NCBI RefSeq assembly: GCF_000204055.1
Contig: NW_006768786.1
Location: 295,260 to 359,259, forward strand
Length of the DNA: 64,000 nucleotides
Direction of reading: 5' to 3'
Source: Melampsora larici-populina 98AG31
Taxonomy: Eukaryota; Basidiomycota; Pucciniomycetes; Pucciniales; Melampsoraceae
Positions 20,244-32,290 of this stretch are shown one piece after another. Both the position numbers and the translations under genes were made by a program. The notes beneath the pieces were generated by a model. That model was given only the letters and a program-made list of their open reading frames with translations. It was not told the DNA's origin and made no database searches. Each line of letters opens with the position of its first letter. Position 1 is the stretch's first letter.

Positions 20244-23200
20244 CTATTCGATTGAAAAACTAACTTCTAGTGGCATCCACAAGTTCTCCTTGGTGATGAT
20301 CAACCCACGGAAACCATAAAAACTATCAATATCCTCAGTCACACTGCAGACCTTCAACTTTGCCAAGTATTTGAAATCATTATTATGTTTTCCTTCCCAG
20401 AAGCTCTCAATTTGACCTACTTTCACGCTTTCGTGACCAGGTAGGTGAATAAAAACAAAGTTCTTTGAATGGACTCGCTGTCCTGTTGCAAGACGTGCTT
20501 CTTTCTTTTGTGACCATCGAAATTTCGGGAAAGCCACCTTTAAATCATCAGGTGCCAATGCTTTATTCATGTCGCCTATTAGTATTGATGCAAAAAAAGT
20601 GTTAGGAGTCTTGATATAAATAAAAGTTTCTAAAAGTAGGGTTTGGGTACCTTTCATTGAAATTGATCCTTTTAAATCCCAACTTTGATTATAAGCAAGA
20701 CTCTTCCGGACCCTTTCATTATTCAAGAATAAATTGACCACCTCTTTCCCCGCACGTGCTCGACACTGATACTTACTATCCCAGAAATACCCACCAGAAA
20801 GTAACATTCTCATAAGGTTTGCAAAAAGGAATGTGGTTGCAATGTATAAACCTGGATCGTGCCGATTTGAGTGAACCGAAGCTAAGCGTGTTACACCATT
20901 AAAGCTTTTGTTTTTTTTGGTTGCGACTAAAGATAGTGGGCCAAAACGTTTAATTGATTCAACTAGGTGGACAAGCATATGAAACTTCGGTTTGTTTGTC
21001 CACTGTGCTGTCCATCGAATTATATGACCAAGGAATATATTGACGAGTATTTTCAGTTTTTTTGTGTACGAAACAAGGTTGGTAATGCGGGTTTGAAAGA
21101 TGAAAGAACAAAGATGTGCTAATGCTGTCCACATACATTGTCTCTCATAGGAGATATGTTCATACAACACAAAAGGTACAGTCAAACCCGTGCAAACACA
21201 TAATTTGGGTGGAAGACTTTTGCTATGCATTTTGACGGGTTATGCATTTCTGTTGTCAAATTTGGCAGTAAAAAGCATCAAGATTCTGAATTTTTTCTAT
21301 GCATTATCACGGGTTATGCACCTGCGCGGGTATGCATTTGCGCGGGTTTGACTGTACTGCTTGAATGATTGTTCGAAAATCCTTTCCGACTAAGCTCTGG
21401 TAAAATTGAGTCATCGTCTTTGGTTGGATTGGTGGAAAATTCAGGCAGGCAGTATCAAAGGATTTCCATCGTGCCAAGATAGAAGGAAGCACTGAATCTG
21501 GAACATTATCCATTGCATCTTTCAACAAATACTTAACAACTCCAAGTAAAACAACGTGGAGAATTTCAACCGGTGTGTCTTTATGTGCATCAAATCCTAA
21601 TATAATTCTGTCAGATTTAATTGAGATAAATCAGAAAGTGAGAAACATACGTAACTTCCAGTCGTAAAAAGGGGTTGAATAGATGTTCCCCAAATTTTTG
21701 ATTGAGATCGTCAAACATTTTCTTAACCTCTTCATTTGAGTATTCTTTGTCCCGGTGTAGCTCATGAAACCGCACAACATGTTGAACATTCAAAGTGTCA
21801 CGAATACCATAATCTTTGGATTTCTGCATGAATTCAGTGAATTTTCTCGGATTGCGAAGAGGATTCCAAAGTTCGAAAGTTCGCGCTTTTGTCTCAGTCC
21901 ATTCACGTGGTCTAGGTCCTTCCTAAAACAATCACAAAAACAATAACCAATGTGAAACCTATTTATCTATTATATAGTTTTTGAAATTTGAAATACACAT
22001 ACCTTATCTTGATTTACACCCACAAAATCTCAAGTGTATTGTGAATTCCTTTTCTCAGCAAGTGTTTCAACACTCAACATACATATACGACAAGGATTTA
22101 ATGCAACTGAAGGGTTGGTTGTGTTTGTTATTTCCGCATGCATAGAAGAGTCACCCAGATCACAAAGGGGAACAACCATTACAAGCACATCCTCCTTCAG
22201 AGTTTCATCGTAGGTAAAAAATCCCTCTTTTCCTAGTATGCTACACAAAAGATAAGTCAAGAATCAGATCTAGTATCAATTTTATGGGTCATCAAAAGAA
22301 TGAATAACTTTAATTCGTCCACTACGTGGTCACCAAGCTCGAGAGCACTTGATTTATTTGATGTAGCAAGAAAGTGAATGTTGTACTCCTGATTTGTCAT
22401 TCCAAGAGGTAAGCCAGATAATGTGAAATAATAACTCATATGTTTATTCCACTTTTTCGATACATTCCCCAAAGTATCATCTGAATACAAGGTGATTGGG
22501 ACATGTCGAATCACCTTTCCATTTGATTTAGTTCGCCATGGGTTAGGGAGAGGTATCTCGTCGTAGCCATCATTGTCATGATTACGTTCTGATGTTAAGT
22601 AAAAATGACTGATCAATCAGATTCATGAAGAAAATGTCAAAACAAATCACTTACGATACATCACACCTCCACATCTTCCTTCCAGAGAAAGACCTTGATT
22701 GTCTTTCGAAACTATGAAGGATGTTTTGAGAGACTCAATTGAAACAGTAATTAAATGCAAAGAATTGAACTCCTTGTGTGAATCAACAATAATTTTTATT
22801 CCAGGATTGGTACCCTGAGAGACAATCGAAGCCTTCAAACATTTGGCATACGCTCTGCCTGACTGCTGAAAAAAGAATATTGGGACAATCCACTGTCCTG
22901 AAGTTTGACAAACAGGCTCGTACAAGAAAAAATGTCCGTTAAGCGAAGGGACCATTTGGACTCTCTGTGTCCGAGAGAATCTTTCTCGCCATTTTTCAGA
23001 TTGTGATAATCTATCAATCGGACCATCTGGATCATATTCAGGAATGAAAACCAAGTCCTTTGTGACAATGGGATTTGCAAGCTCCTGATCAAAAGCGTGA
23101 TCATCAACAAGTATCAAGATGTGGTGTAAATAAGAACACAAAGCTTGCCTGAGAAACAATTTCCTTTATACTCAGTCTATAACAAGGATTCTGAAGGGAA

Positions 23201-24064
23201 CTTTCCCACTTGTTGATATTGAGTCCTAAGCGTGTACACATATCTTCTCGCAATCGTCGCAGAGTCTTATATGCTGGTATGACAACATTACACATCCGAA
23301 AAACAAAGCGACCTCCCTCATACTGTTTTTCGGAGAGAATATGGCGTCCAGAGCCCAAGAGAAGCAAACACGCAACCTGCTTTCAAAAGGGGATCATACT
23401 CAAGTCAATGGCTTGTTGAGGTTTCTATTTGAAGGAGAATAGAAACCTCTTTTGTAAATGGATACCATTCGGAATCAATGGGTTTTTGATGACCTTGTTC
23501 TGATTCATCCAAATATTCAGCTTCACTCGATTCTTGTGAAGCTGAGTCACTCTGACCGAGATCTTTATTTTCTCATAGTCGTTTCCATAAGATTGTTTCA
23601 AAGTCACGCTCAGCAAGATCCGCAAAGTCTTCATCTTCTCCAGAACTTTCAGAACCTTCAAAATCACTGTAAGGTTCAGTGAGGAGCTTCATCAGTGCCT
23701 CGGTAAAACCAGCCGGCTCCGGCTCCGCTGCTGTGTTATCGTCATCCTCAAAGCCTAAAAATTGGGGCACATCTTCATTCTCCTCAGCATTTTGAAGGAA
23801 AGAGCCCAAATGTCGTTCGTTCTCGTGGTTCCAGGCCACAGATGCCTCCTCACCAGCGACCATAGCCTTGTGATTCTCTGAATTTTTATGACGAGTCGTG
23901 TCTCTCATTGTTCTACCGTTACACAGAATACACCGATACTGGAAGCCACCCTTTATCGGTGTTCTGTCAAAATCTATATACATGTGTCAGATTGAAGGTA
24001 AGGCTAACAAAGAGTACAAAAGCAACTAACAAGTATCTACAATGGTCCCGTTGGGCGATGCCAT
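20244..24064 (-). pseudogene. Plavaka-type (CMC superfamily) transposase, multi-exon, broken
   Basis: Pieces of one protein lie in order on the minus strand. They include a C2H2-like finger (YRCILCNGRTM…H…H, about 23940-23870), an acidic linker and WYPFTKE. Next come ELANPIVTKDLVFIPEYD, RHVPITLYSDDTLGNVSKKW, YYFTLSGLPLGMTNQEYNIH and LATSNKSSALELGDHVVDEL. The last parts are LNPCRICML, FNPFLRLE, and then KPKFHMLVHLVESIKRFGPL with FNGVTRLASVHSNRHDP and LSGGYFWDS. These are hallmarks of Plavaka transposases of basidiomycetes. Two breaks are visible: an in-frame TGA at 23573-23575 and a 176-bp MITE at 21179-21354 that splits the frame. One intron (donor GCAAGC near 23146, acceptor before ELANPIV) appears to be GC-AG. 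The first exon (MASPNGTIVD, 24064) is a weak guess. Confidence 0.85.
21179..21354. mobile_element. 176-bp pogo-like MITE inserted in the transposase ORF
   Basis: The left end begins CAGTCAAACCCGTGCAAACA and the right end, reversed, begins CAGTCAAACCCGCGCAAATG. TA flanks both sides. Removing the insert and one TA rejoins …RTIIQAV to PFVLYEHIS… in one frame, which proves insertion into a once open coding sequence. The interior repeats ATGCAT…CGGGT motifs. Confidence 0.9.
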
Positions 24065-24489
24065 GATTAAGGGAGATACTGAGATGTTGATTTGATTGAA
24101 ATGACCAAAGTTCGATGTACAAGGCAGAAGAAATGGGAAGGTCGATTGTTCAGAGTAAGTCAATACTGGCTGAGCAATGTGTATGATACCTACATTTGAA
24201 ACAACCGGAGGCTGTCCGGTCACAGCCGCCTTGACATCTGAGCGTGGAGCACGATTCAGATGTCCGAGGTGCGCCTTCAGGTCACCCTTGAGTGGATATT
24301 CATAGGTCTCCCGAGTACGTAGAGACCGCATCGAAGACTTGAGCTGGACACCCCCACTGCATCTGAACAATTCCGTGGGGCTGTCACTGTCCTTGGACAG
24401 CGAGGCTTTGTCCTGATTTGGGGTGCTGACCCGATCAATGGATGTCGGACAGCTCGGACGCCCTCCCGCACAAAAGTGTCTTTGCGGTG

Positions 24490-26132
24490 TAAGGGACTTA
24501 TGGAAATGTGCAAAACCTCACGGACAAGTGTATTTGGAAGACTTGAAGACTAAGGATGATTGACTAATTGAATTGATAATGAATCAAGTGAAAATAGGCA
24601 AAAGAGTCAGGCTCAAGGATCTAAACACAAGGATTTCTAGACTGAAAGAACTGAGGATTCCATTTCATTGGCAAAGAGTAGCTCTATTTATACAACACAT
24701 AAAGAGAGTCGAGAAAAGAACCAATGGCAGAGGCAGAACACCTCAGGCCGAAAGAGTGGGGTCCACACAAGTCTAGTTAGGACCCTGAATCTTTAGGCCT
24801 TTCTGCTGGCTTGACCTATTCTCCTTGCTTCAGGTATCCGTAGGGATTTGTTGCTAAAAGCTACTTCTCAACGATCTTGAGAAGTCCTATGTTTAGCAAT
24901 GACCGATGTGGTCTATTGTAGACCCATTGAAACACGACTCTGTCTTATTTCCTCCTTGCTTACTTGTCAGCATTGTTTGTAGTTGCTGGCCTAATGACTA
25001 CATTGCTCCAGTCTAGTCACAACCAGACTCGCTCTGCAAAATCGAAATTTGATTACACAAGTTTACACACTGAACTCTTACTTGCAAATCATGTGTAAAA
25101 AGTCATTTTTGGACTCTAGGAGCATCCACAATGGTCCACATATCATGGGGGCCCCTGACAATGTAGGGGGTCAAAATGCAAAAAAACACTCCAACAGAGC
25201 CCGCACAATCGGGGGTGAGACGTTGGGGGCCTCCAGATTTCCATCCGGAACCCCATTTTTGTGAGGCCTACAGGGACTCCCGATGTCACATGCAACACCT
25301 ACACGTGACCAATATAGTCACGTCTTCAAGATTCAAACTTTCATTCAAAAACATAAAAAAAGCTTCTAACCTTGAGGATCCCAGTCAATATCGCTCTATA
25401 CCCGCTCAATGGATCCACTTTGAGAGTCTTCCATATTCCCATTTGATTTGGTGGCTATTGATCCATACATTTCCGAATCCACCAGACCAGTCAATCAACC
25501 TTTGGGATCTTCTGCCGCAACAAACCAAAAAGATACAAACAAAAAAATAACACCAAGAAGAACTGGACTACAAACAAAGACATCGCTCTTTGTAAGGCCT
25601 GGGCAGCAACATCCGTTGATCCTGACACATGAGATTCCCAAAAGAAGAACACGTACTGGGGCCGCATCTACAGCCACTTCACCGACAAGATCCCTGACAC
25701 TTTTCGAAATCAAAACGCTTGCGAACGGCGTTGGCAAGCTTTTTCACCCAAAGTCACCAAGTTTGTGCGGCATTCAATCAAGCCACAACCACCCATTACA
25801 CTGGTTGTGTACAACTTGATTTGGTGAGCTTGTTTTCTACTCAATTTTTAGTTTCAACAACACCGGAACCGATGTGACACAAAAGTGAGTATTGTATTGG
25901 TGTTGTATTGCCAATCCAACATGAAAACTTGGATTCCTCCATATTGGCTCATCCGACCCAACATGGGAATTTTTTTTTTACATATTGGGTATTGCCAATA
26001 TAATACAGCGTTATTCCAGGCTTGAACCGATATGATATAGGTCATATTGGTTCAAGCCTAGGCGTTCAAGACTACCTCTTGCAAGGCCAGAAGCGATCAA
26101 GATTTTGCTCAATTTGCTCTAGTCAACTCACA
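24490..26132. other. Intergenic; possible 5' flank of the hAT element
   Basis: No confident gene was found. A stretch beginning GAGCATCCACAATGG (25121-25135) resembles a PIF/Harbinger-type terminal repeat, but no partner was found. A hairpin lies at 26018-26059. Confidence 0.4.
26018..26059. repeat. Near-perfect 18-bp-stem hairpin
   Basis: AGGCTTGAACCGATATGA pairs with TCATATTGGTTCAAGCCT across a 6-base loop, with one G-T pair. It lies about 75 bases before the first ATG of the hAT-like frame. Similar words (GGAACCGATGTGACAC) occur 160 bases upstream. Role unknown. Confidence 0.75.
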
Positions 26133-26636
26133 ATGACACCCACACAAATCAACCCCTGGCTTCTACAACTCTTTCAGGCTATCAAAGATGAGCCAACTCC
26201 CACACTAACCAATTTTAGATACTGTTCGCAAGTCTCAGACTCCAGTGCAATCTTCTATTTGGATTTACCTCAACCTTCTATATCTAGTGACCTAGAATCC
26301 ACTATTGACTCAGTAGTACCTTCATATCCCTCCACCAATAAACCAAACATGGCATCAAACCAATCTACTCAATCAGAAGTTGAGTCAAATCCATCAATCC
26401 CGGCCACAAGGCAACAAAAAGAGGCGGCTTCTACACAAACCGGCTGTGAGCGGCAAGCAACACAAAATGTAATTGTGTAATTTGATCATTGTCACCTTTA
26501 CAAGTTAATCATCTCTACTGTACCTCATAATCAGAAAACTAAACCCAATCAAGTCCCTAAAGGGCTGGACATTTACCGGGATTCCGATATTGAGGTCACT
26601 GGCAAAAGAAAAGCAGAACCAACAAACGAGGGGTGT

Positions 26637-27726
26637 TGTCAGCCCTGAGTACATATACATGTACCCAAAACTAACTTGCAATAAAGAATTATCATATACA
26701 AACCTAATTACATATACATACGGCCAATAGACAGTATGTAACATGTAATAAAACACATAAAAATATTAATTACATATACATCTACACTTAAAACCACATG
26801 TAGTATGTTATAAAACATCATTAACACCTCATGACTCAGTGTCAAGAGTTAAAATGCTTTGGTTTCGAATGCTTATACTACATAATATACTTAGTGTGTA
26901 TATGTAATTAAGCATAATTAATAATGATCATAACAATCATTAACAACAAACCCTAAACCAATGTTGTGATACAAACAAATACCACTACAGTTAGGTTTAG
27001 AGAGGAGAGTATATAATCCCCTCCTCTCTCAGCATTCAAGAAAATCCCCCAAGCAATTTATTACACACATCTTTTAAAGAACCCTTTAAAGTTCAATTGA
27101 AGTACATAATCAAAAGTCTTATAATAATAAGACTAGTGATTCACTTCATATCTTTAAAGCAGCTTCCTGACTAAAAGATAAAGTAATCTCTTTCTTCCCC
27201 TTTCTGGATCCTCTACTTTCCCTAAGTAGAACATTTCTAGGTTAGTGACCTTCCAATTAACTTCAAGGTTAGTTACCTCTTGAACAACTACAGGTTAGTG
27301 ACCTATATCAACTCACAGGTTGGTGTACCTTCTGAACAACCGTAGGTTAGTGACCTATATCAACTCTCAGGTTGGTGTACCTTCTGAATAACCATAAGTT
27401 GGTGACTTTGTAACAACCAGACTAGTGACCTTCACCTCACTCTTTAATCTGTTACTTTAAAGATTAAAGGAGGGCCTTGGATCCAGCCTTCGTACTTTAT
27501 AATAATTATTAATTATAAATCAAACCTCCTTTCAAGGAGTCATCTAACTGTAGTCTGTCTGGACTTATCCAAACAGACTATCAGTCTCTTTTACTTTCTT
27601 TCTTTTCTTTATTTCATTTTGTAAATACTACACATTTGAAATAAAGAATCAAATTTCATTACTACACTACCCATTTTCCAACTTAAGTGAGCATAGAGCA
27701 CTCTCAAAGAGTACCCAACCCTCACA
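26637..27726. mobile_element. Solo LTR (1090 bp) inserted in the hAT transposase
   Basis: The sequence starts TGTCAGCCCTGAG and ends CCAACCCTCACA, so it has the TG…CA ends of an LTR. The 5 bases GGTGT flank it on both sides (26632-26636 and 27727-27731). A TATA box (AGTATATAATCC near 27008-27019) is followed by a pyrimidine-rich start region, and AATAAAG signals lie nearer the end. Removing the LTR and one GGTGT joins the hAT frame (…AEPTNEG to CTACVREL…). No internal retroelement genes remain, so it arose by LTR-LTR recombination. Whether it is Ty1 or Ty3 type is unknown. Confidence 0.85.
27238..27432. repeat. Imperfect tandem array of small palindromic units within the solo LTR
   Basis: Six to eight units of the form GGTTAGTGACC or GGTTGGTGTACC are spaced about 25-30 bases apart, some in a ~55-base higher unit (AGGTTAGTGACCTATATCAA…). 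Each unit can fold as GGT-loop-ACC. They sit after the presumed transcription start, in the R/U5 part of the LTR. Confidence 0.75.
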
Positions 27727-29163
27727 GGTGTACTGCTTGTGTACGTGAGCTCCTGAAGTACTACAAAAATCCAACGGAATGTCCAGATGAAGTAAGTCGC
27801 AAGCTTTCTTGGACGTTTTGTGTCCTAATGATGTTTAGAAACTGATTCAACTTATATTCAGATTGGCAGCGGAGTACTGAGGTACTACAAGTGCCGGTTT
27901 TGTGGTGAATCTTTTGCCAAATGTCCAAATACTTATCAGATGTTATACGGCCATCGAGATGGCGCCCGAACTCAACCTGTTTGCACCAAACGCCATGTGG
28001 CCATCAAACAAGTATTCAAGTTGGATGTGTCTTGGCAAGACAAACAGAAGGCAGAAAAACAACAATTGAACACATTGGACCAGTTTGTTGTCAAGCAGAC
28101 CTTTGGTACGAAGAATCTGAACCTCATGCTGGTTATTTGGATACTTTGACACGCTCTTCCTTGGTCACATTTTGAAGACATAACACTTTGTGCAGTGTTA
28201 TGGTTTTCAAATCCATTGAGAACAATATACTCACGTACCTGGGCATCTCAAGCAGCTCAGGGCTTATATACTGGACTGCAAAAGAGTGTCTTGAAAGAAA
28301 TTTTGGTTTGTGTTTTTTTCTTTGGATTCTTTTACCTTTTATCTTTTCTGATGTGTTTATTCCTCAGGAGAATGATAGTTCCTTTTGGTTGATGCATGAC
28401 GGGTGGACCACTAACACTGCAAATATAATATGTTTCTCTGAGGTAAAAAAAGATTGAACTTAATGCACAAAATGATTAATAATGCTGAAAAATGCTGAAA
28501 AATGCATATATAATGCAGATTTAATGCACTTTTAATCATTTTGTAAGTTAAATGTAATCATTTTTCACCTTTGAGAAACACATTATATTTGTAGTGTAAA
28601 GGCCGACGACATGCATTTATTGGCGCAAGTGTATCTTACATCAATAAGGACTGGAAATATTGCGTCCGACATCTTACGCTCAAACTCGTTACTTGGAACC
28701 ATTTTGGAGTATTACTTGCTCAACCAATCGCCCTTTTTCTTGTTTGACACAGCCTACACAAAAAGATAGGCATCAAACTTTTACAATCTTTCAAAATGCC
28801 GTCCACTAATTATTTGATCTTTCCTTACATGCTTGCCCAGTCAACTGATTCAGGTGCTAACAACAACACCATGGCAGTTGAGATGTCACAAATATTTGCA
28901 GAGTGTGCGGAACCTGTTCAATGAGATTCAAAAGCCAATCACGTGCGGTGTTTCGCACATAAGCTTGCGCTCGTGGTGAAATCTGGGTTGAGAAGCATCA
29001 AGATTGATCCCGGACATACAAAACCAACTACTACCCCTGGAAGTGATGTGCCTATGCCCACTTTGGCCATCAATGAGTCAGCGATACCAAATTTCCCTGA
29101 CAACCCCAGCACTACCAATGATGATGGTAAAAAATTTAGGATAATGAAGTGGACGAGGTAAAT

Positions 29164-30053
29164 TTTGGGTCACGTGACCTTAGAAAAAACCTGTACGTAG
29201 TCAGAATTCTCTCCTGTAAATGATACCTTTTGAGGGGCCACAATGCACCTCTGGGTTTGGGGGCAGATGAGAGTGGCAGCTAGTTTCCAAGTTTTGAAAA
29301 CTAACCGCAAGCCAAGGAATTTGGGAACTGTGAATAAAGGAACAAGTCTGACGCTATGCTTTCCGTATCTCTCCACTGCCCTCACTCTCTACACTTCCAT
29401 ACCTTACACATTGTGATTTTGAAATTTGATTTCTGTATGTGTCGTGCAACAATCTCGCAGCACAAACATTTCTCTGAATTTCAGGATCACCTTCTTTGCA
29501 GTGTTGAGAAAAAAAAAGCATGGCAGAAGAAAATGGGAAAGTGAATAGACAGAAAGATGGAGAAGGAGGCGCTGCAGGCTCCCCGTTTTTCCGAAACAGT
29601 CAACAATGGGAAGCTGGGGATAGAGGAGATCCAGTTTCACCCTACTGCATTTCTCAATGAACCACGCCATATGGCCGGGGTAAGGAGTAAGTTGCTCGTG
29701 CCTCGGTCATCGCTTGCTATGTATAAACCCCGGCTCGATGGGACTTAATTAATTGTGTCCTGGCAAATGACACCCCGTACATTCTAGATGCAAACATCGT
29801 CAATTTCGAGCCATAGGAAGGGCCAGTTGGTGACGAGTGAATGCCATCTGTTTGACCATAAAGGAGTTTTAGAAATTATACTTACTTTGAACTACGTCCA
29901 TTTTCCTGCACCAGTTCGGTGCCGACCCTCCATGGGTATCAATAATGTGTCCGCACACTTTATTTTTCAAGATTCAAGAAACAACCAGAATGCGTTAGTA
30001 TTATGGTCTTAAATTCCATGTTCCACTGAATTCTCTGGATTCAGTGTCTCAAG
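29164..30053. other. Intergenic; hAT breakpoint and flank
   Basis: Similarity to hAT ends abruptly near 29163. The following ~890 bases hold only short frames on both strands with no recognisable domain. Confidence 0.4.
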
Positions 30054-30651
30054 CTATCTCGAATATACGTAGCCAAAATACTTGGATTGAAAATTGGAAA
30101 ACGACTGACAGAAATTCCGGCCGTCATCACGTTTCTTTGCCAAAGTGTCGTATGAAGCATCACAATTCCATGAGCCCCCGTTGTTCCTTGGGTGACCATC
30201 TACGTCAATGCATTCAATAGCAGCTGTATGATCCAAACCAAAAAATGGTAAACCGTCGCTCTACATTCTCTATCCATTGGAAAGGAGAGAAATCGATCTT
30301 ACTGGGGACTCTCTTTGCACACGCCTTGCATTCATAATTCCCCGATCCATTTCCGCAGACTTTGAATATGGGTTTTTCATCAAGTTGTTTAATGAGTGAT
30401 GTCAGTTCACGATACCCTCAGACATCAGAGAATAATATATTTTGAAGAAGTCAAAAAGGGAAAGACCGAAGAGAAATGTTGGACTGACTTGCTTGCCCGC
30501 CGTTTGCCGGTGGAACCCACTCTGAGGTACATACTTGATTTGTTGTAGTACCAGCCGCTACGCCAGTATGAGACCCTAGGTTTCCGGCGAGCAAGCAAAC
30601 GAACAAAAGATGAACGATCGGGATGAATGGTTTGTAAGACATATTTCGCAA
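30054..30651 (-). CDS. Small secreted cysteine-rich protein, effector candidate (129 aa, three exons)
   Basis: Minus-strand exons 30651-30489, 30359-30303 and 30223-30054 join in frame. Donors are GTCAGT and GTAAGA, acceptors AAAG and ACAG. Residues ~1-34 form a signal peptide (hydrophobic core FIPIVHLLFVCLLAG, then GVAAG). A second ATG three codons in (MSYKPF) could also be the start. The mature part has seven cysteines (41, 56, 65, 68, 78, 94, 112) in segments such as CGNGSGNYECKACAKRVP, TAIECIDVDGHPRNNGGSWN and GRNFCQSF. There is no membrane span or known domain. Small, Cys-rich, secreted proteins of this size in rusts are commonly effector candidates, but nothing here shows a host target. 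It stands alone between transposon remnants and the CPSF30 gene. Confidence 0.75.
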
Positions 30652-32290
30652 TGGAAGATATCAATCTGTTCCACAAGTTGAAGAGCGACTGGAAGTTCAA
30701 AGTCTTTTTGAAGTTAACAGCGCAGAAATAACCGATAGTGATCTAGTGGGAGAGCGAAAATTGATCTTGCTGAGGTTTCTTTTTCAGCAAAGTAGCTTCA
30801 TTTAGGTAGTCCACGTATACCGACGACGAATGTAAATATTGTGACTCCATCTCACGCCTAATTTATTCATGATAAACCGATCAGGCTATAACTCTAGGCA
30901 CGGGTGCGTGGTCAGCCACTTGGGACCCTTTAGAACGCTACATGGGGTATTTTTGTACAAATACAGACGGTACTGAACAAGAATCCGAGCTTTTCAAGAT
31001 GAAGTTTTCTCAAAGATCTCGGAAGGGGTATTTTTCCGAGAGTGCTTCATGAAGTTCGAACTCATCGAATTTGTTCGGGCTGGTCGCCACGAGCCGTCAC
31101 AAGGGGAACCGGTCACGAGGACTAATCAATTGTTTGCAAGCTTTCATCAGCTTCTGTTAAAAACTCTTTGTACATAGAGCCTAGAGGTTTATTGCGCGTC
31201 CAAAGGGCTGCATTCTACGAATGCACCGTGGGCGATTGTGAAGCTAACATGTCTTGATTTGATTTGAAATTGAACTACAATGTGGAGTAGGTTCGCGCAT
31301 GGCAGTGGCAAAGACCTCGTATTGCTAGATCAAAAACAAATAATGATAAGAATTGAATAAGCATAACAAAACATGAGTGATCTAATTCGATCAGAACAAA
31401 CGATCAAAATCTACCAGAGCGCAACAAGATTAGTGATCTTATCTGATTAAAAAAAATCTAGATAATCAAGACAAAACCAAGAACGAAGGAAGGAGAAGGG
31501 TTGTTGGTTTGTGAGACTGATAGCTTGTGAGCTTATAATCTCATACCGTATTATCATATAAGTAGCTCTTGATCAAGGTTCCTCTCATCTCACCGTCTGG
31601 TTTCTGCTCACAGCTTCTCCTGAACCACCAGATCGACTAAAGTCTTGTGGCTTGCTCTCGCCGAAAGCACATAGGAAGAAGCTCAAAGATGATGATCAAC
31701 GAGATGTTTTAGTATCACCACTTCAGAACACAAATTTTATTGCACGGAAATCAAACTCATTAAGTCACCATTGTACTCAAAATCACTCTAGATTGTTGTC
31801 CTACTATGTGATTCTTTGAATCTTACCTTCACTTATCAAAGATATATCTCATCATTTAGACCTAAACTTGAATCCGATCACTTTGTTTTCTTGACCGTTT
31901 ATAATTCCTTGATTCAATTGTGATTTGGTATGTCTAACTCGCTTGATTAATGTATTTACTGTCTATCACTTAACGATCATCGCGTACCATTACCAAGTCA
32001 ATGATATTTTCATCGATTGATAGGTAATCAAGATTTGAGTTAAATATATCTAGAAACAAATCGAATCCAATGAAACTTTTTAAAACAAAACTTGTAATCA
32101 TTACATTTAAATTATTTAGGAATAAGATATCAAAAAACTTGGTATATATAAGGAATATCAAACAAATTGAAATATAAACAAAGATCTACCTATATAAACA
32201 AAGATCTATAAACGTTTTTTTTGTTTCGATGACCAAAGACACAGACGAAAAAAAAACCATGTTTGGAGGAAATGCTTTTTTCTTAATACT
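30652..32290. other. Intergenic: promoter side of the secreted protein gene and 3' flank of YTH1
   Basis: No gene or complete repeat was recognised. The part from about 32130 is the sequence duplicated at 8555-8700. Confidence 0.45.

Larger units (their letters stand above)
15546..24489. mobile_element. Putative ~8.9 kb Plavaka-type (CMC/CACTA-like) DNA transposon, inactive
   Basis: The proposed ends match as inverted repeats, CACCACAAGGACACT at the left and CACCGCAAAGACACT reversed from the right (13 of 15 bases), each bordered by TA. Just inside both ends the sequence becomes GC-rich and shares CCGAGCT and GTCC/GGAC words, like the subterminal repeats of CACTA elements. Between the ends, all on the minus strand, lie a Plavaka transposase, a small broken ORF and an eight-exon gene of unknown function. 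The unit as a whole is inference; the terminal repeats are short. Confidence 0.55.
26133..29163 (+). pseudogene. hAT-superfamily transposase, truncated, interrupted by a solo LTR and three TGA codons
   Basis: The frame starts about 26133 (MTPTQINPW…) and has an intron at 26469-26534. It is then split by a solo LTR. After it come a BED-type zinc finger (YYKCRFCGESFAKCPNTYQM then LYGHRDGARTQPVCTKRHV), LNTLDQFV, FWLMHDGWTTNTANI, RRHAFIGASVSYINKDWKYC then VRHLTLKLVTWNHFG, TDSGANNNTMAVEMSQIF and NHVRCFAHKLALVVKSGL. These are typical of hAT RNase-H-fold transposases. In-frame TGA codons stand at 28147-28149, 28745-28747 and 28922-28924. The C-terminal dimerisation domain is missing after about 29163. 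A BED finger with hAT core order makes the family clear; the 5' start is uncertain. Confidence 0.85.

Noticed and set aside
25121..25263. Sequence starting GAGCATCCACAATGG as a PIF/Harbinger MITE
   Set aside because: It looks like a known type of terminal repeat, but I found no inverted partner or target duplication nearby.
29404..29748. Overlapping open frames after the hAT break
   Set aside because: No signal peptide, domain, splice partner or family pattern could be seen on either strand.
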